Below, in pieces: positions 48,234-57,377 of a DNA stretch of 64,000 nucleotides. Under the pieces are notes generated by a model that saw nothing but the letters and a program-made list of their open reading frames with translations, was not told where the DNA came from and searched no databases. Each line of letters begins with the position of its first letter. The first letter of the stretch is position 1. The position numbers were made by a program, and so were the translations under genes. Source of the stretch: UBA3910 sp002391465 (GTDB lineage Bacteria; Bacillota; Limnochordia; Darwinibacteriales; Darwinibacteriaceae); NCBI GenBank assembly GCA_030054835.1, contig JASGVS010000005.1:1-64000 (forward strand), in the 5' to 3' direction.

Positions 48234-49964
48234 TTACCTGTCAATCCACATGAAGTTCCATGCGCTGCCGATGGAGCCGCCTACTGCGTCAGGTGTGGCA
48301 TTGCGCAGGTGATCACGTACCGCAACGTTCATCTGGCTGGTTACCGTGTAGAACAGCGGTGCGTTCTCTGCTACGATATCCTGGAACTCGTAGTACCAAT
48401 CTCTGCGAACCTCAGGATCCATAGCTCTCTGAGCTTCAACCCATACCTCGTCAATGCGAGCTTCCCAATCGGTTGCTGGGGTCTCCTGATACGGATACCA
48501 CATGTGGAGGTTACCACTGGACAACCAGACGTTCGATCCACCGTTAGGATCAAAGGTTCCGGTCAAACCAATGATGATCGCATCCCAGTCAAAGGTGCTG
48601 GTGAGCTTCTCAACTACGACGTTAAAGTCGATCTGCTGGAAGTTAACCTTGATACCAAGTGCAGCACAGTCCTCTTGGAAGAGTTCGCCAGTTACCTGAC
48701 GGATGACAACACCTGGGTTGGTGATCATGTCAAACTCGATGGGATTGCCGTTCGGGTCACGACGGATGCCGTCAGCGCCCAACTTATAGCCAGCTGCTTC
48801 GAGTTTCTGATGCGCCAATTCAAGGTCGTACGGATAGGTCACAATGTCATCCTTGAGGAAGAAGTCGTTCCTCATGTTGATCGGACTCCACTGGATGTAG
48901 CCCTGTCCGTTCATTACTACGTCAAGGATGGTTTCCTTGTCAACTGCATGATACAGTGCCTGTCTAAAGGCCTTGTCGGTGAACCAGGAAAGCTTCGGCT
49001 CAGGCACAGCGTTCGGGTTCTGGTTCAATACGATGAACGAGGTACCCGGGTTAGGTCCGGCCGGAACGATGGTCCAGCGGCTGGAAGCCTCTCTGTCTAC
49101 GAACTCGGGATACTTGTTGGCAGGAATGCCGTAGTAGTCGAATTCGCCGTTAAAGAACGCCAATGCGGAGGTATCTTCGTTCGGATAGTAACGATAGATA
49201 ATCCGGTTGATGTAGGGCAGGCGGTTGCCTTCGGTGTCAAACTCGTAGTAGTTGTCGTTTCTGACCAAAATGAGCTCTTGGTCGATCCGATAAGACGAGA
49301 TTCTCCAAGCACCTGTACCTACGATTTCGTTGAGAGGAGTCTCAAGACCCCACATTTCGTGGTAGCGGCCTTCTTTATAGGCCTCACCCAACAAGTGCAC
49401 GGGAACGATGTCAGTTCCGATGCTGAACATGATGGGAGCATGCGGACGAGGCAGAGTGAACTTGACCGTGTATTTGTCGATCTTCTCATATTTCATGGGC
49501 TGGCCATCAATCAGAAGACCAGAGCGAGAGTTAGAACCGACATTCGGGTCGTAAACAACGTCAAAGGTAAAGATGACGTCATCAGCAGTAAACTCTGTTC
49601 CGTCGTGCCACTGTACACCGCGGCGCAGGTAGAAAATGATCTCTGTACCGTCTTCACTGATTTCATAGTCGCGAGCAAGCTGCGGCTCAACGAGACCAGT
49701 GTTCCTGTGCAGAGATACTAGACCCTCGAAAATCGCACCAGTTACGTCGGTACTGGAAGTTTCAGCAGCACGGTGCGGGTTCAAGGTTTTCGGTCCAGAG
49801 GCACCTGCAGAAATTGTCAAGGTACCGCCATAACGGCCAATACTGTCACCCAAGTCTCCTGCTACGTCAAGGATCCGTGGGTCGAGCAGTTCGACTGCAC
49901 TGGCTACGCTGACGCTTAGTGCCAGTACAACCAGCATTGTCAATACAAAAATACTTCTTTTCAT
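48234..49964 (-). CDS. Peptide-type ABC transporter substrate-binding protein
   Basis: 576-residue family 5 solute-binding protein for oligopeptides or similar substrates. The signal peptide (KRSIFVLTMLVVLALSVSVASA) has an A-x-A cleavage site, and no lipobox cysteine is present. The SBP_bac_5 fold is shown by AAETSSTDVTGAIFEGLVSL, then GVQWHDGTEFTADDVIFTFD and KAFRQALYHAVDKETI. The permease genes lie upstream on the same strand. A 242-base gap with a strong stem-loop separates it from them, which may raise its expression over that of the permeases. The missing lipobox is unusual for a monoderm, so the protein may be secreted or retained some other way. Confidence 0.93.
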   Translation of the reverse strand: MKRSIFVLTMLVVLALSVSVASAVELLDPRILDVAGDLGDSIGRYGGTLTISAGASGPKTLNPHRAAETSSTDVTGAIFEGLVSLHRNTGLVEPQLARDYEISEDGTEIIFYLRRGVQWHDGTEFTADDVIFTFDVVYDPNVGSNSRSGLLIDGQPMKYEKIDKYTVKFTLPRPHAPIMFSIGTDIVPVHLLGEAYKEGRYHEMWGLETPLNEIVGTGAWRISSYRIDQELILVRNDNYYEFDTEGNRLPYINRIIYRYYPNEDTSALAFFNGEFDYYGIPANKYPEFVDREASSRWTIVPAGPNPGTSFIVLNQNPNAVPEPKLSWFTDKAFRQALYHAVDKETILDVVMNGQGYIQWSPINMRNDFFLKDDIVTYPYDLELAHQKLEAAGYKLGADGIRRDPNGNPIEFDMITNPGVVIRQVTGELFQEDCAALGIKVNFQQIDFNVVVEKLTSTFDWDAIIIGLTGTFDPNGGSNVWLSSGNLHMWYPYQETPATDWEARIDEVWVEAQRAMDPEVRRDWYYEFQDIVAENAPLFYTVTSQMNVAVRDHLRNATPDAVGGSIGSAWNFMWIDR

Positions 49965-50071
49965 ATTTTCAGTATTCCCCCTTTTATAATCTTAAGAAAC
50001 AGACCTTTTGGGCTATACTATCCTCCTTTCTCTCTGTAGTCATATCACAGCCTTTCAAATACGTTTTTCGT

Positions 50072-50100
50072 CACGATCTGCCGGTAGACGGCAGATCGTG
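50072..50100 (-). repeat. Perfect 12-bp inverted repeat between oppC-like gene and binding protein gene
   Basis: CACGATCTGCCG and CGGCAGATCGTG flank a five-base loop. No T tract follows on the minus strand, so it is not a classic terminator. It lies between the permease gene and the binding protein gene, where a stem-loop often stabilises the upstream mRNA end. Confidence 0.7.
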
Positions 50101-50206
50101 TTATCAAGTACACCTATACTAATACTCCGGAATCGTCATTTATCCTGCTAAAAACTGATAATCTTTTTTTCGTCGCGACACAAAGCGGAGTTAGTGCGAT
50201 TAAAGG

Positions 50207-51337
50207 CTACGAAACCTGTGCCTTCGGATCCAGGGCGTCCCTGATACCGTCACCAAAGAAACTGTAGGATAGAACGGTGATGAAGATGAAAAACCCTGGA
50301 ATCAAGAGCCACGGATAACGGGTCAGCGATACAAGGTCAAGTGCCTCAGACAGCATGTTCCCCCAGCTTGCCAAGGGATGCTGGATACCCACGCCAATCA
50401 CACTCAGGCCCGATTCAGAAAGGATAAAACTCGGGATGGAGAGAGTAGCGCTGACAATAACGTAGCTCAACGTGTTAGGCAGAATATGCCGAATAATGAT
50501 CCGCGGCTGCGAACAACCAATTGCTTCTGCCCCTGCCACAAACTCAGTCTGCCTAATGGACAGAACCATGCCCCTGATCACCCTGGCAATACCGGCCCAG
50601 CCAATAAATGCCAGAATAAAGGTGATCATCATAAATCGGACGTCTGATGGCAGATTGGGCGGCAGCACCGCACTGAGCGCCAAGAGCAAATAGAAGCTGG
50701 GAATCGAGATAATGATCTCGGCAATCCTCATCATAAGGTTATCGATCCAACCGCCGAAGTAACCAGAAACACCGCCGTAAATCAGACCGATTGTCATACT
50801 GACAACTAGACCAATCACCCCGATAAAGAGCGAACGTCTACCGCCGTATGCCAACCGAGAGAAAATGTCCCGGCCGTAACGGTCTGCACCCATCAGGTAA
50901 ATCCTAGCCGGTGAATCTACGCCAAAGAGACGGATGTCTGTCTCAAAACCAAGAATCTTATACTTGTCGCCGCGGACAAAGAACTTAATAGGATACATTT
51001 TGCTCGTATCTTCTTCGTAACGATTGCGCAGAGCATCAACCCGCTGGTAAGCATAGATATAGGGTCTGGTCAGTTTACCTTCCGGCGAAACAAAGTGAAT
51101 CTTCGTGGGTGGATGGTAACTACGTCTCCGATCAGTGTTTACTTCACTGTAAGGCGCAAGAAAATCTGCAAATATTGCAAACAAGTGCAGGATTATCAAA
51201 ACCCACATGCCCACCAAGGCAAGCTTGTGTCTCCTCAGCTTACGCCAGGCCATTCTCCACGGAGATCTAATGGCACCGCCGTCTTGGTATGTGACTTCGT
51301 TTTCGTTTTGAACTGTGTCTTTCCTCGTGTTAGCCAC
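50207..51337 (-). CDS. Peptide-type ABC transporter permease (OppC-like)
   Basis: 376-residue permease of the DppC/OppC family. The N-terminal OppC_N segment (residues 26-55, HKLALVGMWVLIILHLFAIFADFLAPY) is followed by a long charged extracytoplasmic insertion (about 56-150), then five transmembrane helices with the EAA loop AEAIGCSQPRIIIRHILPN. It starts 12 bases after the OppB-like gene. The insertion of about 90 residues is typical of this transporter subgroup. Confidence 0.93.
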   Translation of the reverse strand: MANTRKDTVQNENEVTYQDGGAIRSPWRMAWRKLRRHKLALVGMWVLIILHLFAIFADFLAPYSEVNTDRRRSYHPPTKIHFVSPEGKLTRPYIYAYQRVDALRNRYEEDTSKMYPIKFFVRGDKYKILGFETDIRLFGVDSPARIYLMGADRYGRDIFSRLAYGGRRSLFIGVIGLVVSMTIGLIYGGVSGYFGGWIDNLMMRIAEIIISIPSFYLLLALSAVLPPNLPSDVRFMMITFILAFIGWAGIARVIRGMVLSIRQTEFVAGAEAIGCSQPRIIIRHILPNTLSYVIVSATLSIPSFILSESGLSVIGVGIQHPLASWGNMLSEALDLVSLTRYPWLLIPGFFIFITVLSYSFFGDGIRDALDPKAQVS

Positions 51338-51349
51338 TGCCTTCTCCCC

Positions 51350-52318
51350 CTATTCGTACCTAATCCGTGGATCACTTAACGCCAATAGGATATCAGCAGT
51401 CAAGTTGCCCAAGATGAGCATTACACCACCAATGATTAAGTTACCCATAACCAAGTAATAGTCTAGACCGCGAACTGCATTGAGCATGAGACTTCCGATA
51501 CCGGGCCAGTTCAAAACGATCTCAGTCAATGCCGCTCCGCCCAAAATGCCGCCTAGCTGGAAACCAAAAATCGTAATAAGCGGGTTGATTGCGTTACGTA
51601 CAGCGTGTTTGTAAATGACTACCCGCTCGCTCAAGCCTTTTGCCCTAGCGGTGGTAACATAATCCTGACGCAGGACGTCCAAAAGGCTGGAACGCATATA
51701 ACGTAGCAAGGAAGCGACCGTTCTAGTACTCAAGACGATTATAGGTATGAACATATGCCTCGACAAGTCCACTACTTTTTCCCAGAAGGTGAAGTCGGCA
51801 AAGTCGATGCTGGTCATACCTCCCACTGGGAATCCCCATCCCCTGGTTACGTTAAAGTAAAGAAGCAAAAGTCCAAAGAACCAACCAGGCAGGGATACAC
51901 CCATAAAAGCGAAGAAAGTGAGCAGCTTGTCACTCCAGGAGTATTGGTTGACAGCAGAGTGAATCCCGATAGGAACAGCGAGAAGCCATGCGATAGCCGT
52001 CGAGGTGACGGTCAGAATTAAGCTGTTGAATAGACGTTGCTTGATAACCCAGCTCACAGACGCGTGCCATAGGAAGGAGTAGCCCAGGTCACCTCTGAAC
52101 AGCTGTGTAATCCATTTAATGTATTGCATATGGGCTGGTCGATCAAGCCAGAACCGGGCACGGAGAGTTTCCATCAACTCAACCGAAACGTCCGGGCTTA
52201 ACTGCATCGTTGTTAAGGCATCACCGGGTGCCAGCTGCATAATGAAAAAACTCAGTGATGAAATCCCTAACAGCATTGGAAAAATATAAAGAATTCTACG
52301 AACGATGTACCTAAACAT
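51350..52318 (-). CDS. Peptide-type ABC transporter permease (OppB-like)
   Basis: 322-residue permease of the DppB/OppB family. The N-terminus FRYIVRRILYIFPMLLGISSLSFFIMQLAPGD is diagnostic, followed by five more helices and the EAA loop TARAKGLSERVVIYKHAVRNAINPLI. It is the first gene of the minus-strand operon (OppB-like, OppC-like, binding protein). No oppD/oppF-type ATPase genes lie in the operon, so the ATPases must be encoded elsewhere. Confidence 0.94.
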   Translation of the reverse strand: MFRYIVRRILYIFPMLLGISSLSFFIMQLAPGDALTTMQLSPDVSVELMETLRARFWLDRPAHMQYIKWITQLFRGDLGYSFLWHASVSWVIKQRLFNSLILTVTSTAIAWLLAVPIGIHSAVNQYSWSDKLLTFFAFMGVSLPGWFFGLLLLYFNVTRGWGFPVGGMTSIDFADFTFWEKVVDLSRHMFIPIIVLSTRTVASLLRYMRSSLLDVLRQDYVTTARAKGLSERVVIYKHAVRNAINPLITIFGFQLGGILGGAALTEIVLNWPGIGSLMLNAVRGLDYYLVMGNLIIGGVMLILGNLTADILLALSDPRIRYE

Positions 52319-52456
52319 TCAACATCTACCTCCTAATTTGCGCAACGCGGTGACCATCCTGACCCATGAAGGCACCGTAAAATCTTGGCAGCGCACGTCT
52401 CAGGTATTATTCGTTCCCCAGCGGAAAAATCCTGCTATCCTAGGAAATTTGTCTAC

Positions 52457-52462
52457 TATCAT
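52457..52462 (-). promoter_or_regulatory. Candidate extended -10 of the ABC transporter operon
   Basis: TATGAT preceded by TGG on the minus strand, about 140 bases before the OppB-like start codon. No good -35 is seen. Confidence 0.35.
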
Positions 52463-52519
52463 ACCACACTTCATAGTAACAGCGCAAATGGGGAAGTCTT
52501 CTGAACAGGAGGCTTGATC

Positions 52520-54298
52520 ATGCACTCGCTCTTAATGCCTTTCACTACCATGAGCAAAAGTGGATCAGATACCAGACTTTTGCGCACAATAGACCTCCCC
52601 TATTACCGGGTGGAGGTTTTAGCCGATGGGTTGCAGAGCCTAATACGGGAACTACGGGCCAAACGCTTTGATACTTGGGCCTGGTACAGCCTGGCCGAAG
52701 CGGCAGACCAGTTAGCTGTTCAGCAGCAGGCACCCGAAGAGTTGGTGGCTGTGGGGCACCTCAAGGAGCGGTGGAACCAGGTTGGCGTCATTCCCTACCC
52801 TCACCAGTTGAGTACCGCAAAGCGGGTTATATTCGAAATGCAGGGACAGGCCATTCTAGCCGACGAAGTTGGCCTCGGCAAAACGATTGAAGCGGGGCTC
52901 GTGCTAAAAGAATACCTCCTTAGACGCCTTGTCAAAAAGGTCTTGATCCTAACGCCCCCTGGGCTTGTCTGGCAGTGGTACTACGAACTTATGGAAAAAT
53001 TCGATATCACCGCGGGGATCCAGCGGACCCAATGGGACTGGGAGTATGCCGACATACTCATCGCCTCCCTGGATACGGCCAAGAGGGAGCCCCACGCTTC
53101 CATAATAACCTCCATCCCCTATGACATGATCATTATCGATGAAGCACACAAGTTGAAAAACAGCGCTACCGCAGCGTATCGTTTTGTCAACAGCCTGCAG
53201 AAAAAATACTGTCTCATGCTTACCGCCACACCCGTCCAAAACGATTTGAAAGAACTCTACAACTTAATCGGCCTGATTAAGCCGGGCCAATTGGGCAGCT
53301 ACCGCTCCTTCAAAAGCAATTTCGTGAAAGACAAAAGAACTCCCAAAAACCCACAGCAGCTCAAGGAACTGTTGGACCAGGTGATGATCCGCAATAAACG
53401 GAACGAAGGAACGGTGCAGTTCACCAAACGCATTGTCCACCCCATTATCGTCTCCCTGACGCCAAAGGAACGGGAAATCTATGAGCGGGTGACCGAATTC
53501 GTCAAAGAAAGCAGCCGCCACACTGGCCTGGCAAACATCCTACCCCTGATTACACTCCAGCGGGAAGTGTGCTCCAGTTTTTTGGCCACAGCTCTCACTT
53601 TGGAGAAGATGATGGCCAGTATGGAGCCGGATCAACTAGAAAAGCCTGCCTCCCTGCTGAGAGATCTGGCAGAAGTGAAGCAGAACAGTAAATGCGATGC
53701 CCTAGAGAGAACGATAGCCCAACTGGGCGGAAAAATCATAGTTTTCACCGAATACAAGGCATCCCAGCAGTATATCCGCTACCGGCTGGAACGGGCAGGT
53801 TACCACACCCTCGCCTTTGACGGTACCCTGTCCCGGGGTAAGAAACAGTGGATCCGGCACATGTTTCAGAAAGAGGGTCAGATTCTGGTAAGTACCGAAT
53901 CGGGCGGTGAAGGCTTGAACTTCCAGTTCTGCAACCAAATAATCAACTTTGACCTACCCTGGAACCCGATGCGGCTAGAGCAGAGAATCGGCAGAGTGCA
54001 CAGGCTTGGGCAGACCCGAGATGTCCATATCTTCAACTTAATCACCAAAGACACAATCGAAGAACACATCGTCTACCTGCTCCACGAGAAAATCAACATG
54101 TTTGAGTCGATCATTGGAGAACTGGACACAATACTACTCAACCTCAAACTGGGTAAGTCATTCGAAAGCACCATCATGGACATCTTCCTCGCCCATGAAG
54201 ATGCTAAACAAATTAGGCAGGAGCTCGCCCGTTTCGGCGACCGCATTTTGGAAAGCCGGGCGGACATCGATGCATCTTCGCTCTGGGAACTGCTCTAA
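52520..54298 (+). CDS. SNF2-family helicase (YqhH type)
   Basis: 592-residue SNF2/RapA-like ATPase. The N-terminal segment (about residues 1-90) is followed by the helicase motifs: Walker A DEVGLGKTIEAGL, DEAH at about residue 215, LTATPVQN, and in the C-terminal lobe VFTEYKASQQYIRYRL, STESGGEGLNFQFCN and PMRLEQRIGRVHRLGQ. It lacks added domains, as in Bacillus YqhH. Such proteins remodel protein-DNA or protein-RNA complexes; the role here is unknown. The ATG at 52520 follows AGGAGG by seven bases. It is followed by the YqhG-like gene. Confidence 0.92.
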   Translation: MHSLLMPFTTMSKSGSDTRLLRTIDLPYYRVEVLADGLQSLIRELRAKRFDTWAWYSLAEAADQLAVQQQAPEELVAVGHLKERWNQVGVIPYPHQLSTAKRVIFEMQGQAILADEVGLGKTIEAGLVLKEYLLRRLVKKVLILTPPGLVWQWYYELMEKFDITAGIQRTQWDWEYADILIASLDTAKREPHASIITSIPYDMIIIDEAHKLKNSATAAYRFVNSLQKKYCLMLTATPVQNDLKELYNLIGLIKPGQLGSYRSFKSNFVKDKRTPKNPQQLKELLDQVMIRNKRNEGTVQFTKRIVHPIIVSLTPKEREIYERVTEFVKESSRHTGLANILPLITLQREVCSSFLATALTLEKMMASMEPDQLEKPASLLRDLAEVKQNSKCDALERTIAQLGGKIIVFTEYKASQQYIRYRLERAGYHTLAFDGTLSRGKKQWIRHMFQKEGQILVSTESGGEGLNFQFCNQIINFDLPWNPMRLEQRIGRVHRLGQTRDVHIFNLITKDTIEEHIVYLLHEKINMFESIIGELDTILLNLKLGKSFESTIMDIFLAHEDAKQIRQELARFGDRILESRADIDASSLWELL

Positions 54299-54301
54299 GC
54301 A

Positions 54302-55195
54302 GTGGAGGTGAACGCGACGTTCAAACAACTAATCTTTGATTTCTTTTCGCTGTGCGAATTGGAGCCATTGGAGATCCGCAGGGGTATCTGGCAGGTGAAT
54401 GCGGATGACGCGCTGATGAAGGAACTGGATGGCTGGCGGGCTCGGGGTCGACTGCTCCAATTTACCTTCGAGCCCGATTTGGCGGAAACTTTCGGTGCGG
54501 ATCTTATTGTTCCCGGCAGCTACCGGCTGAACAGCATAGTGCAGCTGGTGCGCAGACAGGGTCTTTTAAGCCGTGCCCATATCCCCCACCACTTTTTCCA
54601 CGAGCCCAGCATTAGACAAAAGGCGATGGCTGGTCTCAACCCCGGTGGCCGGACCTATGTGGTAAACAGCTCCATAGCCTATGGCCAGTATATCATGCTC
54701 AAAATCTTTGTCAGATTGAAAGGTCTGAGCAGTCAAGACTCGATCCACACGCGCATCGTAGATCTTTCAGATGCCAGGGTTCTCAGGCTGAACCTCCCCA
54801 CTCACCTGCTTCAGCCGGGAGGCGTGGACGAGACATTGCTTCGAAAAAGAAAATATGGCCTGAAAAAGGCGTACAACGCTGCGGTGGAGAACATCCTAGC
54901 TGATCTGGATGAACAGGGCCATGACTGGACCCTTGCTGCATGGGAAAGATTAGAAGAGGAAAAAGGAAGGCTGCGAGAGTACTTCGAAAACCAGTCTGAT
55001 TCTCCCGCCTATGAGGCGAAACTGCAAGAAGTAAAAACGCGGCTTATGCCCACCATTCAGATGAACGCCATAAGAGCCGCGTTTATTTATGTTCCCTTGT
55101 TTCAATACCGCCTAATCCTGGTGCGGCCGGACAAAACGGAAACGAGCCAAAATCTGTCCTGCGATCCCATCAGTAGTTTATGCCTTTTCCACTAA
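54302..55195 (+). CDS. YqhG-like protein paired with SNF2 helicase
   Basis: 297-residue protein of the YqhG family, which lies next to the YqhH helicase in Bacillus. It starts 3 bases after the helicase stop codon. No catalytic motif was recognised; the segment FQYRLILVRPDKT near the C-terminus and the acidic helical middle are the main features, and the last 20 residues are unlike the rest. Start codon is GTG and could be at 54302 or 54308. Its 3' end overlaps murC (convergent) by 18 bases. Function unknown; the fixed pairing suggests the two proteins work together. Confidence 0.72.
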   Translation: MEVNATFKQLIFDFFSLCELEPLEIRRGIWQVNADDALMKELDGWRARGRLLQFTFEPDLAETFGADLIVPGSYRLNSIVQLVRRQGLLSRAHIPHHFFHEPSIRQKAMAGLNPGGRTYVVNSSIAYGQYIMLKIFVRLKGLSSQDSIHTRIVDLSDARVLRLNLPTHLLQPGGVDETLLRKRKYGLKKAYNAAVENILADLDEQGHDWTLAAWERLEEEKGRLREYFENQSDSPAYEAKLQEVKTRLMPTIQMNAIRAAFIYVPLFQYRLILVRPDKTETSQNLSCDPISSLCLFH

Positions 55196-56536
55196 CTCCC
55201 GGGCTACCCGCCAGATTGGGCCTGCGCCCATCACAAGCACCAGATCATTGATGCTGAGCCACTGACGAAGAAACGGAGCCACTTCCCTCTGATCTGGGAT
55301 ATGGTATACCTTTTTCCCATTCTGATGGGCCCGAATCTGCTCCACCAACCTGGCCGAACTAATGCCTGGTACAGGTTCTTCAGGGGGCGGCGAATAGATG
55401 TCTGTCAGAATAACCACGTCCGCTTCCCTAAACGCCCGGGAAAACTCATCAAACAGGAGTTCAGTGCGGGAATAGCGATGGGGCTGGAAAACAGCAACCA
55501 CTTGGCGACGCCACCCTTCCTTGGCAGCCCTAATTGTGGCCGCCACCTCCGTGGGATGGTGGGCGTAGTCATCAACAACCAGGGCCCCGTTCGTCCGGCC
55601 CACGATCTGAAACCTACGCTGCGCTCCGGAAAAGGCTGCCAGAGCCGGCCGGATCTGCTCAGCCGACAAACCGACATAGTCGCAGACGGCAATGCAGGCT
55701 AGAGCATTGGCCACATTGTGCCTACCGGGTACGCTCAGCAGAAACTCCCCATAGTACAGACCGTGTTTGAACACTCTAAACCGCGATTGGACCTCCTTGA
55801 GTTCCACAACTTCCGCCTGCCAATGGGCAGCAGGCGTAAAACCGTACGTGACGCACTCATACTCCCGGCTCATCGCGGCTGCAATGGGGTCGTCGATCCC
55901 CAACAGACGCATACCGCCAGGCATGCAGTTCCCCAAAAAGCGACGATAACTGTCAATCAGAGCTTCAAAAGTACCATTATAGTTTTCTAGATGATCAGGT
56001 TCGATGCTGGTTACGATGGCTACCTCAGGCTTATATCTCAAAAAGCTTCCATCGCTCTCGTCAGCCTCAGCAACCACATACTTCCCCCGTCCATATTTGG
56101 CCCCTGGGCCAAAGGGAGCAAAATGGGCACCAATTAATACGGTAGGATCGAGACCAGCCGTTTCCAAACAGAGGGCGAGCATGGAGGTAATGGTAGTCTT
56201 GCCGTGTGCACCGCCCACTGCAATTCCCCTACCGGCATTAAGCAGTTCAGCCAACACCTCAGAACGATGTAAAATGGCGATCCCTTTACTGCGGGCCGCC
56301 ACCATTTCAGGGTTTTGTCTGGGAATGGCGCTTGAATAGACCACACTGTGTGCCCCATTCACATTAGCAGCGTCGTGCCTGAAATAGATGGTGGCACCCA
56401 GCTTAGTCAAATAATCAGTTGTCTCGGACGATTGGAGATCGGAGCCCGTGACGGTATGTCCCATTTCCAAAAAGATCTTGGCCAAGGGTCCCATGCCCGT
56501 CCCACCGATTCCAATTAAATGGACATGCTGATTCAT
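55178..56536 (-). CDS. murC: UDP-N-acetylmuramate-L-alanine ligase
   Basis: 452-residue Mur ligase that adds L-alanine to UDP-MurNAc, the first peptide step of peptidoglycan synthesis. The N-terminal UDP-binding motif VHLIGIGGTGMG (residues 5-16), ATP-binding GAHGKTTITSML, and the C-terminal segment VDDYAHHPTEV are characteristic. The ATG at 56536 follows GGGAG; an upstream in-frame codon is less likely. It follows spoIIP-2 in the minus-strand operon and converges with the YqhG-like gene. Confidence 0.95.
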   Translation of the reverse strand: MNQHVHLIGIGGTGMGPLAKIFLEMGHTVTGSDLQSSETTDYLTKLGATIYFRHDAANVNGAHSVVYSSAIPRQNPEMVAARSKGIAILHRSEVLAELLNAGRGIAVGGAHGKTTITSMLALCLETAGLDPTVLIGAHFAPFGPGAKYGRGKYVVAEADESDGSFLRYKPEVAIVTSIEPDHLENYNGTFEALIDSYRRFLGNCMPGGMRLLGIDDPIAAAMSREYECVTYGFTPAAHWQAEVVELKEVQSRFRVFKHGLYYGEFLLSVPGRHNVANALACIAVCDYVGLSAEQIRPALAAFSGAQRRFQIVGRTNGALVVDDYAHHPTEVAATIRAAKEGWRRQVVAVFQPHRYSRTELLFDEFSRAFREADVVILTDIYSPPPEEPVPGISSARLVEQIRAHQNGKKVYHIPDQREVAPFLRQWLSINDLVLVMGAGPIWRVARELVEKA

Positions 56537-56557
56537 AAACGTCACTCCCACTGATTC

Positions 56558-57331
56558 CTAGTTCACCAACGGAGCCAACACCCTCGCCAGTAAACGGGCC
56601 GACGCGACTGCCTCGTCAATAGTATTGCCGCGCCAATCTCCTATTAATACCATGATGCTGTTGGGATGCAGCTCACCGCTGTAATCGGACTTGAAGACCC
56701 GCACTCCCCTAGTCACCCCAGGGTACTCCCTTTCTAACGCATCGCTGATACGTTGGGCAAAGCGGATGTTATCCTCCAAGCGCTCGTTATCCTTGTCCCC
56801 TACTACAAACAGAATCTTTGCCACATCCATACCATTCGCTTGTGCTTTGGTATAGTCGTCCGGTTTATCCTGCAAACCATCGCGATGAATGTCTAGAACC
56901 ATCTGAATTCCGCTATTTGCAGCCAGCAGTTCATTCACTTTCTTTTCCGAGTTGATAAATGCGTCACTGTAACGCGGCTGATCGTGGATGGTCTTGTCGT
57001 GAATGGCCGTTATCCCAAGGCTAGCTAGTTCAGCCACCAATGCTTCCCCCACCCGTACAACGTCTCCCACAGTCCCCCTAGCATGGCTGTCCTGGGGTTT
57101 GTAATTCTCAGACGTATGACTGTGAAAAACTAGTACTTTAGGAGTCGGATCAACAGCAACACCCTGGGGTGGTTCCGGTTCGCCCGTTTCCACTATTGGT
57201 GGTTTAGGTGCCTCGTCACTTTCCGGCATGAAACCGAAGAACCTAGCTCCCACAACTGCTACCACAATTAGGGTAATGACAATGAACAGCAAGCTCGGAC
57301 CATTCCTTACATTTCTTCCCATTCTAGCCAA
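56558..57331 (-). CDS. SpoIIP-like protein, second paralogue
   Basis: 257-residue member of the SpoIIP family with an N-terminal transmembrane anchor (about residues 13-36) and a proline-rich linker, then the hydrolase domain. The zinc-ligand motifs VFHSHTSENYKP and LDIHRDG match SpoIIP at 13672-14733. The segment that holds the catalytic glutamate there (LLEFGAHTNSLEEA) reads MVLIGDWRGNTIDEA here, so that glutamate is replaced. It may be inactive or a variant with another role. The TTG start (57331) follows GGAGG by seven bases. Confidence 0.85.
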   Translation of the reverse strand: MARMGRNVRNGPSLLFIVITLIVVAVVGARFFGFMPESDEAPKPPIVETGEPEPPQGVAVDPTPKVLVFHSHTSENYKPQDSHARGTVGDVVRVGEALVAELASLGITAIHDKTIHDQPRYSDAFINSEKKVNELLAANSGIQMVLDIHRDGLQDKPDDYTKAQANGMDVAKILFVVGDKDNERLEDNIRFAQRISDALEREYPGVTRGVRVFKSDYSGELHPNSIMVLIGDWRGNTIDEAVASARLLARVLAPLVN

Positions 57332-57377
57332 TGTAATTCCTCCCTCCACACACAATATATGCGGGAGGAATTACCAT

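Noticed and set aside
48222..49721. 499-codon open frame antisense to the peptide-binding protein gene
   Set aside because: It lies wholly within a gene with clear family motifs on the other strand and shows no recognisable domain; long antisense frames arise from codon bias at this base composition.
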